A stretch of 64,000 bases of DNA. Source: Deltaproteobacteria bacterium. Its GTDB lineage: Bacteria > Desulfobacterota > Desulfobacteria > Desulfobacterales > UBA5852. The position numbers and the translations under genes are program-made. Shown piece after piece: positions 43,437 to 52,383 of the stretch (positions are counted from its first letter, which is position 1; each line of letters begins with the position of its first letter). The stretch spans positions 1-64,000 of the forward strand of contig JAHLLS010000025.1 in NCBI GenBank assembly GCA_020444045.1, given 5' to 3'. Below the pieces are notes generated by a model. That model was not told the DNA's origin and made no database searches. It worked only from the letters and a program-made list of their open reading frames with translations.

Positions 43437-44429
43437 TCAGGGATTGACGGTTGCCAGCTTCTGCAGGGAGGCGGGCAGCGTTTTCAGCTCCGCTTCGGAC
43501 GCCACCCGGCAGGGAATGAAAGGCGGCTGACCCATGGATTCCAGGACCTTCATGCCGCCCTGCGGATCCAGCAGGTAGGTCATGAAACGCTCCGCGCCCT
43601 TGGGATTGGGGCTGTCTTTGACCATGGTGACGCCGTAGGTGCAGCTCTGACCGGTGCGGGTGATCCAGGTACCCGGCTTCTTCCCGGTAACCTTGACGTT
43701 GGCCTGCTTGTAGAAATCGTCATAGGCATAGTTGCCCAGGTTGATGTGATCGTCCAGCTCCACGAATTTCAATTCGTGCTGAACGGCTACGGAGCGGTAC
43801 TCCCAGGCATAGTCCATATGGCCGGTCTTGAGCAGCGACACCAGTTCCACCGACTTGGGCCGCACGTTGGCTTCCGGCCGGTTGGCGATCAGGCGGTCGT
43901 AGAGGCCTTTCTGGTTATAAAAAATTTCCGCCAGCTGAAGGACCATCAGACTGCGGTAGCCGCAGGGGTCCAGATTCGGGTCCGAATGCCCCCAGACCAC
44001 TTTTTCCCGGGCCAGGATGTCAAACCAGTTGTCCTTGGTGATCTCGTCGGCAAAGCGGCTCTGGTCCGTATAACAGAGCACCAGCCGGTTGGTGGCAAAG
44101 CGGATGTTCCAGTCGGCATACTTGGGCATCAAGGTCTTTTCGATCACTTTGTAATCCGCCGAGGCCATGATATCGGCGGGTTTGTGGAGTTCGGAGATCA
44201 TGCGCGCCATCTTGGTGCTGCCCCCGGCCTCACGTTGGATATCGAGATCCGGATTCTGGGCTTCAAACTCTTTTTCGATCTGCGCCAGGGGCACCGTCAG
44301 GCTGCCGGCATGAAAAATAATGACGGCCTCTTTGGCCACGGTGGTCGCGGCGGCCAGAAAGACCATCAACACGGCTGCCAGTAGGATACGACCCCATCGA
44401 CATTGTCCCTGATTCATTCTCTTTTCCAT
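43437..44429 (-). CDS. wtpA: Tungstate/molybdate-binding protein WtpA
   Basis: 330 residues with a signal peptide (about 1-33, LLAAVLMVFLAAATTVAK). The mature part AVIIFHAGSLTVPLAQIEKEFE and GGSTKMARMISELHKPADIMASADYKVI, MLDPCGYRSLMVLQLAE-like and WEYRSVAVQHELKFVELDD are typical of the WtpA class, which binds tungstate or molybdate by octahedral carboxylate-assisted coordination. A tungstate supply fits tungsten/molybdenum formate dehydrogenases and aldehyde oxidoreductases of anaerobes. AGGAGG is 5 nt upstream; ATG directly follows the regulator stop. Confidence 0.9.
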   Translation of the reverse strand: MEKRMNQGQCRWGRILLAAVLMVFLAAATTVAKEAVIIFHAGSLTVPLAQIEKEFEAQNPDLDIQREAGGSTKMARMISELHKPADIMASADYKVIEKTLMPKYADWNIRFATNRLVLCYTDQSRFADEITKDNWFDILAREKVVWGHSDPNLDPCGYRSLMVLQLAEIFYNQKGLYDRLIANRPEANVRPKSVELVSLLKTGHMDYAWEYRSVAVQHELKFVELDDHINLGNYAYDDFYKQANVKVTGKKPGTWITRTGQSCTYGVTMVKDSPNPKGAERFMTYLLDPQGGMKVLESMGQPPFIPCRVASEAELKTLPASLQKLATVNP

Positions 44430-45356
44430 CTATTCCTCCTGTGATCGGTCCTCGTTGGGATACACCATTTTCCCGCTGGAAGCGACATCGTAGCCTTCCA
44501 GCGAATCGGCCAGGTGCCGGAATTCATCGTCCGGCAACAAGCCCAGAAACAGCTGAACACCGGGGTCGAAAAACCGCTCCTTGGTGATCAGCAAATCATA
44601 CCGCTCTTCGCGCAGAGGGATAAAATCCAAGCCCAGCATACCGGCCACGGCCCGGATGCCGGGACCCACGTCGGCCCGGCCGGCCAGCACTTCCAGCCCC
44701 ACGTCCAGGTGACGGACGACCGTGTGATGGTAGCCCTCGATCGCCTCTCCGTTGACCTCCGCTTTGGCCAGTTCACGGTCCAGCAGCAGTCGCGTGCCGG
44801 TGGTGTTGGGCCGGTTGACGAGGGTAATGCCCGGTTGGGCCAGATCGGACACCGCGCGGATACCGTGCGGATTGCCACGGGCGACGAGCAGGCCCTGTTC
44901 CCGCCGGCAAAAGTTGACTACCGCCGGCAGGCGCTCCAGCTCCCGATCGGCATAGTCAAAATTATAGTCCCGCTCATCGTCCTGGATCAGGTGACTGGTG
45001 GCCATGTGACAAAGGTTGCGACGCAGCGCCCGCAGCCCCCCCAGACTTCCCAGGTTGCCCAAAACGGCGACATGCTCAGGATAGCGCCGGTTGAACAGGG
45101 CCAGTGTCTTTTCCAGCAATGGATCGTTGCTGCCGGCCACGATCAGAAGTCCTTCGTATGGGGGCAAGTGTCGGGGCGGATCGGGATAGTTGATGGTATT
45201 GGCCTCGACCCACTGCTCCACCAGGTGCTTCGGAAAAAGCCATTTTCCGGTAATTTTGGTTGCCGGAAGACTTTTCTCAGCCACCAGCGTATAGACCATT
45301 TTTTCATTGACCCCCAAAAAATGGGCCACTTCTTTGGTTGATAATAAATTGCGCAT
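44430..45356 (-). CDS. Transcriptional regulator: excisionase-type HTH plus molybdate/tungstate-binding-like domain (COG1910 type)
   Basis: 308 residues. An N-terminal MerR-like/excisionase HTH (LLSTKEVAHFLGVNEKMVYTLVAEKSLPATKITGKWLFPK) is joined to a type-2 periplasmic-binding-like domain (about 80-300: LLIVAGSNDPLLEKTLALFN; ITLVNRPNTTGTRLLLDREL; DVGPGIRAVAGMLGLDFIPL). One-component sensors of this design usually control molybdate/tungstate genes. It heads the wtp operon, so tungstate- or molybdate-responsive autoregulation is likely. ATG at 45356 with GGAAAGGGCG upstream; the longer frame is discarded as it runs over the operator candidate. Confidence 0.88.
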   Translation of the reverse strand: MRNLLSTKEVAHFLGVNEKMVYTLVAEKSLPATKITGKWLFPKHLVEQWVEANTINYPDPPRHLPPYEGLLIVAGSNDPLLEKTLALFNRRYPEHVAVLGNLGSLGGLRALRRNLCHMATSHLIQDDERDYNFDYADRELERLPAVVNFCRREQGLLVARGNPHGIRAVSDLAQPGITLVNRPNTTGTRLLLDRELAKAEVNGEAIEGYHHTVVRHLDVGLEVLAGRADVGPGIRAVAGMLGLDFIPLREERYDLLITKERFFDPGVQLFLGLLPDDEFRHLADSLEGYDVASSGKMVYPNEDRSQEE

Positions 45357-45421
45357 ACCGTTACGCCCTTTCCGCCCGCCGAAATGACCAGGGTCGGCAC
45401 CCAGCACCATCCAGCGGCACC

Positions 45422-45443
45422 GGCACATACTGAGACATGTGCC
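45422..45443 (-). promoter_or_regulatory. Operator candidate of the wtp operon
   Basis: Perfect inverted repeat GGCACAT-N8-ATGTGCC. It begins about 11 bp below the -10 box, covering the expected transcript start to about +26, a position suited to repression. It is the only strong palindrome in the wtp upstream region. Confidence 0.6.
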
Positions 45444-45454
45444 ATAAGTTGGGG

Positions 45455-45483
45455 TTTATAGGGTTTTCGTATATCTCTGTCAA
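45455..45483 (-). promoter_or_regulatory. Near-consensus sigma-70 promoter of the wtp operon
   Basis: On the minus strand TTGACA (45483-45478), 17-bp spacer, TATAAA (45460-45455). It is the best promoter match seen in the window and gives a leader of about 95 nt to the regulator ATG at 45356. Confidence 0.75.
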
Positions 45484-45730
45484 TATGATTTTCACCAAAG
45501 AATAAAAACACCCAAACCGACCGATAGCAACCCATAGTTTCCAGTAGGCCGGCCGGTACTGCGTGAGGTTGGGACGATTCGCTGGTGAAACAGAGGGGAA
45601 ATGGATCGGCCCGGCGCGGGACGGATGGCAGAGGCTGCCGCCATACATCCGAGGACTTGTCGAACCCCCTATCCGGCGGGAGATGGCGCTTTTCGAAACC
45701 CGCCAGGGAAGACAGCCCGCCCCCGACCGT
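45484..45730. other. Spacer between the wtp promoter and the YihY gene end
   Basis: About 250 bp without a supported gene. A plus-strand frame (45563-45805) reads plausibly for a stretch but runs into the antisense of the YihY gene and has no ribosome site. Confidence 0.4.
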
Positions 45731-47089
45731 TTAGAGCTCTTTAAGGTTGCGGTTGCCCGGCGACTGGCGCAGGGACTCACGAAGTTGCGCCAAAGCCCGC
45801 GATAAGGCGGAGGCGTCCTCCCCTTCCGGCAGGGGGAGATCATTCACGCCCCGCGCTTCCAGGGCCTCAAAGATGAAACTGATGGTAAACTGATCCACGT
45901 CCCTGGCAGGAACATAGGTGGGCGTCACCGCGTTTTCGAGCAACACTTCGTTGAGGACACCGCTTTCCACCAGTTCCCCCAACACGCGATGGGTCAAACG
46001 CTGGGGCTGGTCCAGTTCAGCGGCAATCGCCGCGGCCGTCAGCGGTTTTTCACCGGCAACGAATTTGTGAACCACCAGACGGGCAATTTGCAAGGCGATC
46101 ATTTTGCGGAGCCCAGGGCTGGCCTTTGTGGTATCGGCTTCAAATTCGTACTCCTGCGCATTTTGCTTGGCAAACGAGATCTCGGCACCGAAAAGAACAA
46201 TGACCCAGCTGATCTGCAGCCAGGCCAGGAAAAGCGGCAAGGCAGCGAAACTGCCGTAAATGGCATTATAGCGTGCCGCGCCCACCTGCAGCGCAATATA
46301 GAACCCCTGAAACAGCTGATAGCCGGTCCCGGCGATCACCCCGGCCGCCAGCCCGGATGTAAATGTGACACGGGTATTGGGCATGATCATATACACCATT
46401 GTAAAGAGGACCCAGACAATGACGTACGGAATCAGCTTGAAGGCCAGTGCGATCAGCGGGCTGAAATAACCGATCACCGCAATTTCCTGCGCGGTCTGCT
46501 GGACATGGGTGGTGATGAACACCGTTGCGCTGCTCTGCATGATGACCAGCAGCGGGCTGATCAGCATGATCGATAGATAATCGCTGAATTTGCGGGCAAT
46601 GGAACGCGACTGCTGGATGCGCCAGATGCTGTTGAAGGCGTTTTCGATGTTGCCCAGGACCTTCACCACGGCCCAGAACAACAACAATAGGCCGATGCCG
46701 GCGATGATGCCCCCCTTGGTCGTCTCCAGCATGGATTGGGCAAATACGACCACTTGCCCGACCACTTCCTCCTGACCCGGAAAGTTTTCGTAAAGCTGCT
46801 TCTCCAGCATCTTCTGGAAGCCGAATCCCTTGGCGATGCCGAAGGCCATGGCGGCCACCGGCACGATCGAGAGCATGGTGTAAAAGGTCAGCGAAGATGC
46901 CCGCAGCATACAGGCGTCTTCCCTGAATCCGCGAATGGCCAGCAGCAGGACGCGCAGCATCCGGATGAAGATGCGCTTCCAGGGCGGCATATCGGCCAGG
47001 CGCGTCCGCCAGATATCACCGGAAACGAACTGAACCGTTCCCGACAGGCGGGCCTTGGCAGCTTGGATGACGGGCGACGGATAGGGCAT
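45731..47089 (-). CDS. YihY/BrkB-family membrane protein with winged-helix-like tail
   Basis: 452 residues from ATG at 47089 (GCGAGG upstream). About six membrane segments in the YihY (UPF0761) arrangement: DACMLRASSLTFYTMLSIVPVAAMAFG, LLFWAVVKVLGNIENAFNSIW, NTRVTFTSGLAAGVIAGTGYQLFQ, YGSFAALPLFLAWLQISWVIVLFGAEISF. The C-terminal about 120 residues (LTAAAIAAELDQPQRLTHRVLGELVESGVL) look like a winged helix and occur in many long family members. Once called ribonuclease BN, now thought of as a membrane transporter-like family; role unknown. Confidence 0.88.
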   Translation of the reverse strand: MPYPSPVIQAAKARLSGTVQFVSGDIWRTRLADMPPWKRIFIRMLRVLLLAIRGFREDACMLRASSLTFYTMLSIVPVAAMAFGIAKGFGFQKMLEKQLYENFPGQEEVVGQVVVFAQSMLETTKGGIIAGIGLLLLFWAVVKVLGNIENAFNSIWRIQQSRSIARKFSDYLSIMLISPLLVIMQSSATVFITTHVQQTAQEIAVIGYFSPLIALAFKLIPYVIVWVLFTMVYMIMPNTRVTFTSGLAAGVIAGTGYQLFQGFYIALQVGAARYNAIYGSFAALPLFLAWLQISWVIVLFGAEISFAKQNAQEYEFEADTTKASPGLRKMIALQIARLVVHKFVAGEKPLTAAAIAAELDQPQRLTHRVLGELVESGVLNEVLLENAVTPTYVPARDVDQFTISFIFEALEARGVNDLPLPEGEDASALSRALAQLRESLRQSPGNRNLKEL

Positions 47090-47356
47090 GGTGGAATCCT
47101 CGCGTTGGGAGAGGCCGGCGATCAGGGTGGTTGCGGCAAAGAATAGGTAGCAGAATAGCAATTATCCCCGCGTGGTGCAAGACACACGCCGCCGCAGCCG
47201 ATGCTTTCCGCTGGAAAACAAGTCGTCGTTGTTCTTTTCCCAACCGTTTTGGATAACAGGCCGCGGCACGGCCGCACTTGACAAACGCCGCGGATCGCGT
47301 GAAATGGTAAAAAGCGTCTGTTGATTGAGCCACGGCTTGACCATGAAAGGCAAACG

Positions 47357-48079
47357 ATGATGACCCCGCAATCCATCAAAAGTATGACCATTTTAGGAAT
47401 TCTGCTCTGCGTCGGCCTTCTTGGGCTGGGATTTCAGCTTGGCCAAAGCGTGCTGGCCGTCAAGACCCTCGATCGCACCGTAACGGTCAAGGGGCTGTCG
47501 GAACGCGAGGTGGAGGCCGACACCGCCATCTGGCCCATCACCTTCAACGAGGCCGGCAACGACCTCAACGACCTCTTTTCAAGTATTCAGCAAAAGAACA
47601 CCCTCATTACCGCTTTTCTGACCCGGCAGGGGTTCCCGATGACGGCTATCTCGGTCGCGCCGCCCGGCATTGTTGATAAGCAGGCCCAGGGTTACAGCGG
47701 CTCGGAACGCATCAAGTTCCGTTACGCGGCCCATTCCACCATCACTGTTTACACGGATGACGTGGCCAGGGTGCGGCAGGCCATGCAGAACCTGGTCGAG
47801 CTCGGCAAAGCCGGCATCGCGTTTGCCGGCCCCGGCTATCAGGCCCAAACCGAATTCCTGTTCACGGGCCTGAACCGCATCAAGCCGGATATGATTCAGG
47901 AAGCCACCCGGAATGCCCGGGAAGTCGCCGCGAAATTCGCCAAAGATTCCCAGAGCCGCCTGGGCAAAATCAAGCAGGCCCGCCAGGGGCAGTTCTCCAT
48001 CAGCAATCGGGACAGCAACACGCCCCACATCAAGAAAGTGCGGGTGGTCTCGACCATCACCTATTATCTTTCGGACTGA
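47357..48079 (+). CDS. SIMPL-domain (DUF541) envelope protein
   Basis: 240 residues: an N-terminal membrane anchor or signal (SMTILGILLCVGLLGLGFQL) and a SIMPL domain (RTVTVKGLSEREVEADTAIWPITF; NLVELGKAGIAFAGPGYQAQ; RNAREVAAKFAKDSQSRLGKIKQARQGQFSI). Family members are periplasmic and linked to oxidative or folding stress, mechanism unknown. Start at 47357 with AAAGGCA upstream. The stop abuts the stop of the convergent MscS gene with no gap. Confidence 0.85.
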   Translation: MMTPQSIKSMTILGILLCVGLLGLGFQLGQSVLAVKTLDRTVTVKGLSEREVEADTAIWPITFNEAGNDLNDLFSSIQQKNTLITAFLTRQGFPMTAISVAPPGIVDKQAQGYSGSERIKFRYAAHSTITVYTDDVARVRQAMQNLVELGKAGIAFAGPGYQAQTEFLFTGLNRIKPDMIQEATRNAREVAAKFAKDSQSRLGKIKQARQGQFSISNRDSNTPHIKKVRVVSTITYYLSD

Positions 48080-49363
48080 TTAACGGTCGGGCGAATCGGG
48101 AATTGCCGACGGTGCGAGGGTCTGGCGCAAGGCGGCGACATCGTCCCCTGTGGGGGTCTGGTATATCCGCAAGTCAAAGGCGGGCAGAATGGCGAGTAAA
48201 TGGTCGAAAATATCGGCCTGAACCCCTTCGTAGGCCACCCAGGCTTTATCCTTGCAAAAGGCATACACCTCCAATGGCAGCCCCTGGGGCGTGGGCGCCA
48301 GTTGGCGCACCATCAAGGTCATTTCCTGATTGATCATCGGGTGCTGCCGAAGATAAGCCGTCATGTAGGCACGAAAGGTACCGATATTGGTCAGGCGGCG
48401 GCGATTGACCGGAGCGCCGTCAACGATCGCCAGGCCGGCATTGTGGCCCTCGATTTCCTGCTGCTTTGCGGCGATATAGTCAGCAAGATGGCGCATGCCG
48501 GCAAAGCGGGTCAGCATGGCATCGCTGCAGAAGCAGATCGATCGCATGTCGATATGCAACGCGCGTTTGATACGGCGACCGTCGGCGTCCTGCATGCCAC
48601 GCCAGTTTTTGAAGGATGTCGTAATCAGGGCGTAGGTGGGAATCGTCGTGATGGACTTGTCCCAGTTCTGCACTTTCACCGTCGTCAGGGTAATATCGAT
48701 GACATCGCCGTCCGCGCCGTAACCCGGCATCTCGATCCAGTCGCCCTGCTTGAGCATGCGATTGGATATCAGCTGCACACCCGCCACGAATCCCAGAATG
48801 GCATCCTTGAACACCAGCATCAGGACAGCGGTCATGGCCCCCAGACCGCTGAAGAGATAGAGCGGTGTCTTGCCCAGAACGATGGCAATGATCGAGAGCA
48901 GCCCGGAGAAATAGAGCACGAGTTTGAAGACCTGGACAAAACCGGTGATCGGGATGTCCCGCGAGACGCGAAAGGTCTTGTAGATGTCCAGAAAAGCGTT
49001 AAACAGCGCATCGATGACCAGTACGGCCACCGCGATGATATAAATGGTGACACCGCTCCGGGCGATACTCTCGGCACGCGCGTAACCCCCGAAAATCAAA
49101 GGGATGCTGACATGAACAATAAGGGCCGGCACCAGCAGCGCCAGGTGGGAGAACACGTTGCGCCCCACCAGGAAATTATCCCAGTGGGTCCGGGTACGCC
49201 CGGCCAGGCGCTGCAGCAGGCTGTTGAAGATGCCGCGGGTGATTTTCAGCGCCACGAGGCACACCAGCAGCACGATGACGGCCGCCGTCAGCCGGACCAG
49301 TATTCCGCTGGTTTCCGCCCCGATGTGATAGCGCGCCAGCCAATCAGTGATGACGTCGGGCAT
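48080..49363 (-). CDS. MscS-family mechanosensitive channel, YbdG-like
   Basis: 427 residues. Four to five N-terminal helices (AVIVLLVCLVALKITRGIFN; HLALLVPALIVHVSIPLIFG) lead to an MscS pore/beta domain (AMTAVLMLVFKDAILGFVAGVQLISNRMLKQGDWIEMPGYGADGDVIDITLTTVKVQNWDKSITTIPTYAL) with a C-terminal cytoplasmic part. The pattern is that of YbdG miniconductance-type channels. ATG at 49363 has GGAAGGAAG 8 nt upstream. Confidence 0.9.
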   Translation of the reverse strand: MPDVITDWLARYHIGAETSGILVRLTAAVIVLLVCLVALKITRGIFNSLLQRLAGRTRTHWDNFLVGRNVFSHLALLVPALIVHVSIPLIFGGYARAESIARSGVTIYIIAVAVLVIDALFNAFLDIYKTFRVSRDIPITGFVQVFKLVLYFSGLLSIIAIVLGKTPLYLFSGLGAMTAVLMLVFKDAILGFVAGVQLISNRMLKQGDWIEMPGYGADGDVIDITLTTVKVQNWDKSITTIPTYALITTSFKNWRGMQDADGRRIKRALHIDMRSICFCSDAMLTRFAGMRHLADYIAAKQQEIEGHNAGLAIVDGAPVNRRRLTNIGTFRAYMTAYLRQHPMINQEMTLMVRQLAPTPQGLPLEVYAFCKDKAWVAYEGVQADIFDHLLAILPAFDLRIYQTPTGDDVAALRQTLAPSAIPDSPDR

Positions 49364-49413
49364 GGGATTTCTTCCTTCCAACATCAACGTTATTGCCAAG
49401 AGACTGCCCCGGG

Positions 49414-50712
49414 TTAAACCAAATGCTCGCCCTGCGCCATGAAGCGCTGGAACCCTTCCCCATCGTCGCCAGCCGCGGCCAGGCGGCGGACACCTTCCTG
49501 CAGGGTCTCCAGATCAGCAGCAATGGAAATCCGCAGATAATGGAGACCGTCCGTCCCGATGGCACCGAACGAGCGGCGATCCATCACGGCCACCTGATGA
49601 TGGTAGAGGGTAAACATCTGGAACAGGGTCGCAGGTGAGGTCGTTCGTCGGGTTTCCGGTGGCAAATCGTCATAAGCGTCCAACGCCCCGACCCGCTTGC
49701 AAACCCCCCCGATATTGGGAAACAGGTAGAACGCGCCGCCCGGTTTCTGACAGCTGACGCCGTCGATGGCATTCAGCTGCGCGAGAATCGCATCCCGCCG
49801 CGCTTCAAAAGTGCGCGCCATTTTGGCCATCCAGGGCCCCGACTGGGCATTTTCCAGGGCCTCCCGGGCTCCTTCCTGGTTGTAGGGCGGGACACAGGAA
49901 AAATAGTTGATGTTCATCGTTTTGAACGCATCGGCTTCTTCCACGGTCGGCAACACGGCATACCCCACACGCCCCCCGGTCCAGGCAAACGATTTGGAAA
50001 ACCCGCTGCTGATGATGGTGATCTTCTCCATGCCCGGCATGGACGCAATGGACAAATGCGGCTGGCCGTCAAACAGGATGTTTTCATAGATTTCATCCGA
50101 ATAGACCCGCACGTCCGGGGCACATCGGGACTGAATGGTGTCGGCCAGGGCGGACAACTGGTCGTGGGTCGCCACCCCGCCGGTGGGGTTGGAGGGAAAG
50201 TTGAGAATGATCAGCTTGGTTTTGGGCGAAATAAGCGCGGCAAGCTGCTCGGGGGCGCAGGTAAAATTCGACTGTTCGTCAAGGTGCAGAGGCACTGGAA
50301 CCGCGCCGATGTAGCGGATGAAGGATTCGTAGATGGGGAACCCAGGGCTGGGGTAAATGATCTCATCCCCAGGGTTGCAGTAGATCTGCTGGGTGAAACC
50401 GATCGAGGGCTTGCCCCCCGGGAAAACGCAGACGTGATCCGCCGTCACCGATAGGCCACGGGTTGAGTTGATCTGGCGCGCAATGGCCTGCCTTAAGGGA
50501 AGAATGCCCTTGGGATCGCAATAGTGCGAGTTGTCGCGGGCCACCTGCCGGCAGATCTCCTCTTTCACCCAGGGCGGTGCGCTGAAGTCCGGCTCCCCCA
50601 GGTTCAATTTGATAACGGGCGTACCCCGGGACTCCACTGCGACGATGTGCGGCCCGATCTTAAAAGCATTTTCCGTACCGATGCGCCGCATGCGCTCCGC
50701 GTAGAGGGGCAT
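49414..50712 (-). CDS. PLP-dependent class I/II aminotransferase
   Basis: 432 residues, fold-type I. Motifs: SRGTPVIKLNLGEPDFSAPP, NFPSNPTGGVATHDQLSALAD, YSDEIYENILFDGQPHLSIAS and the PLP-lysine segment ISSGFSKSFAWTGGRVGY. It resembles aspartate/aromatic aminotransferases; the substrate is not readable. AAGGAGA precedes the ATG. Slightly long (usual about 390), with extra sequence near the C-terminus (GALDAYDDLPPETRRTTSPA). Confidence 0.9.
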   Translation of the reverse strand: MPLYAERMRRIGTENAFKIGPHIVAVESRGTPVIKLNLGEPDFSAPPWVKEEICRQVARDNSHYCDPKGILPLRQAIARQINSTRGLSVTADHVCVFPGGKPSIGFTQQIYCNPGDEIIYPSPGFPIYESFIRYIGAVPVPLHLDEQSNFTCAPEQLAALISPKTKLIILNFPSNPTGGVATHDQLSALADTIQSRCAPDVRVYSDEIYENILFDGQPHLSIASMPGMEKITIISSGFSKSFAWTGGRVGYAVLPTVEEADAFKTMNINYFSCVPPYNQEGAREALENAQSGPWMAKMARTFEARRDAILAQLNAIDGVSCQKPGGAFYLFPNIGGVCKRVGALDAYDDLPPETRRTTSPATLFQMFTLYHHQVAVMDRRSFGAIGTDGLHYLRISIAADLETLQEGVRRLAAAGDDGEGFQRFMAQGEHLV

Positions 50713-50932
50713 GACAGGGTCTCCTTTTCAAATCAGGTGTTCGATTTTTTCGGTGGTTATGCCACATTCGCGACAGACATTCAAACTGCCTGTTGGACTT
50801 TTCCGGCCGCTTTCGTTATAGCTTTGTGGCGCATCGACCGCTGGTCTGCCTTTCAGTGATCTTCGCCTTGGTCGCGCATGGATGGCAAGGTCATGCCGCG
50901 GTTACCGCATCGCTATGAGGAGGGGCCTTTTC

Positions 50933-51388
50933 ATGGACTTTCAACTGCTTTACTGGCACTGGCTGGTCATCGGCATGCTGTTGATCATCGGCGAAATATT
51001 CGTTGCCAGTTTTACCATGTTCTGGTTCGGATTAGGCGGTCTGGTGGTGGCCCTGGTGCTCGGTTTGGCGCCAGGCCTTTCACTGACCTGGCAGCTGTTG
51101 ATCTGGGCCCTTTCGTCCGCCCTTTTTACACTGCTCTGGTTCAAGCTGGTCCGCCCCCGTATGAAAGATCAGACCAAGGCCGGGATTGCCCGCGAAGCCG
51201 CTATCGGCGAAAGCGGCCAGGTGATCAAAGCACCGACCGAAGGCCACCGCGGCGTGGTGCGGTTTACGACGCCGCTGCTGGGATCGGACGAATGGCCGTT
51301 TATCTGTCAGGAAACAGTCGTGCCGGGAAATCGCGTCTTTGTCAAAGACATTTCGGGCAACACCCTTATCGTGGAATACCGCGAATAG
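50933..51388 (+). CDS. NfeD-like membrane protein
   Basis: 151 residues: two to three membrane helices (WLVIGMLLIIGEIFVASFTMFWFGLGGLVVALVLGLAPG) and a C-terminal OB-fold-like domain (GESGQVIKAPTEGHRGVVRFTTPLLGSDEWPF). Short NfeD proteins pair with band-7 proteins, as with the gene 82 bp downstream. ATG at 50933 is chosen because GGAGGGG lies 8 nt before it. Confidence 0.88.
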   Translation: MDFQLLYWHWLVIGMLLIIGEIFVASFTMFWFGLGGLVVALVLGLAPGLSLTWQLLIWALSSALFTLLWFKLVRPRMKDQTKAGIAREAAIGESGQVIKAPTEGHRGVVRFTTPLLGSDEWPFICQETVVPGNRVFVKDISGNTLIVEYRE

Positions 51389-51470
51389 GGGGCGTCGCGC
51401 GGCCATATCCCTAAAGCGAAACGCGCGGCATCCCGCCGTAAGCTCATTTTTATACAGGAGGAATCATCCC

Positions 51471-52325
51471 ATGGACGGTTTGATCGTAATCGCGGTTTTT
51501 TTCATTCTCGTTGTGGTCACCATCACCATGGGGGTGCGCATCGTACCCCAGGGCAGCAAGCATGTGGTTCAACGTCTGGGGAAGTACCACCGCACCCTGC
51601 CGCCCGGTTTGAACATCATCATCCCCTACATCGACATCGTGGCCTACAAAGTCACCACCAAGGATATTGTCCTCGACATTCCCTCCCAGGAGGTCATTAC
51701 CCGGGACAATGCCGTCATCATTGCCAACGCCGTGGCCTATATCAACATCATCTCACCGGAAAAATCCGTTTACGGGGTGGAAGACTACCGGCTGGCCATT
51801 CAGAATCTGGTGCAGACCTCCCTGCGGTCGATCGTGGGCGAAATGGATCTGGACGACGCCCTCTCCTCCCGGGATCAAATCAAAGCCAAGCTGAAAGCCG
51901 CTATTTCGGATGACATCTCCGATTGGGGCATCACGCTTAAAACTGTCGAAATTCAGGACATCAACCCTTCCCAGACCATGCAGAAAGCCATGGAGGAACA
52001 GGCCGCCGCCGAACGCCAGCGCCGGGCCACCGTCACCCGGGCCGATGGTGAAAAAGAAGCCGCCGTCCTCGAGGCCGACGGACGCCTGGAAGCCTCCAAA
52101 CGCGATGCCCAGGCCAAGGTCGTGCTGGCGGAAGCCAGCCAGCGGGCGATTCAAAAAGTGACGGAAGCCATTCAAGACAAAGAGCTGCCCGCCATGTTTA
52201 TTCTGGGGGAACGCTACGTGGAAGCCATCCGTCAGATGTCCGGTTCGGAAAATGCAAAAATTGTCATGGTCCCGGCCGATATTCCAGCCGCGGTCCGCGG
52301 CCTTATGGGAAACCCGGGAAAGTAA
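51471..52325 (+). CDS. SPFH/band-7 (stomatin-like) membrane protein
   Basis: 284 residues. N-terminal membrane helix (LIVIAVFFILVVVTITMGV), SPFH domain (RIVPQGSKHVVQRLGKYHRTLPPGLN; DIPSQEVITRDNAVIIANAVAY; EMDLDDALSSRDQIKAKLKAA), then an Ala/Glu-rich coiled coil (QAAAERQRRATVTRADGEKEAAVLEADGRLEASKRDAQ). Organises membrane microdomains or protease/transport partners with the NfeD protein encoded just upstream. Strong AGGAGGA ribosome site. Confidence 0.93.
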   Translation: MDGLIVIAVFFILVVVTITMGVRIVPQGSKHVVQRLGKYHRTLPPGLNIIIPYIDIVAYKVTTKDIVLDIPSQEVITRDNAVIIANAVAYINIISPEKSVYGVEDYRLAIQNLVQTSLRSIVGEMDLDDALSSRDQIKAKLKAAISDDISDWGITLKTVEIQDINPSQTMQKAMEEQAAAERQRRATVTRADGEKEAAVLEADGRLEASKRDAQAKVVLAEASQRAIQKVTEAIQDKELPAMFILGERYVEAIRQMSGSENAKIVMVPADIPAAVRGLMGNPGK

Positions 52326-52383
52326 ACCCCACGCGCAATCAACGACGCGACGTGGCACCAACCAGCGAAAGGGGAAGAACCAC

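Noticed and set aside
45563..45805. 80-residue plus-strand frame with a fairly protein-like middle
   Set aside because: No ribosome site, and its last third lies antisense to the conserved end of the YihY gene.
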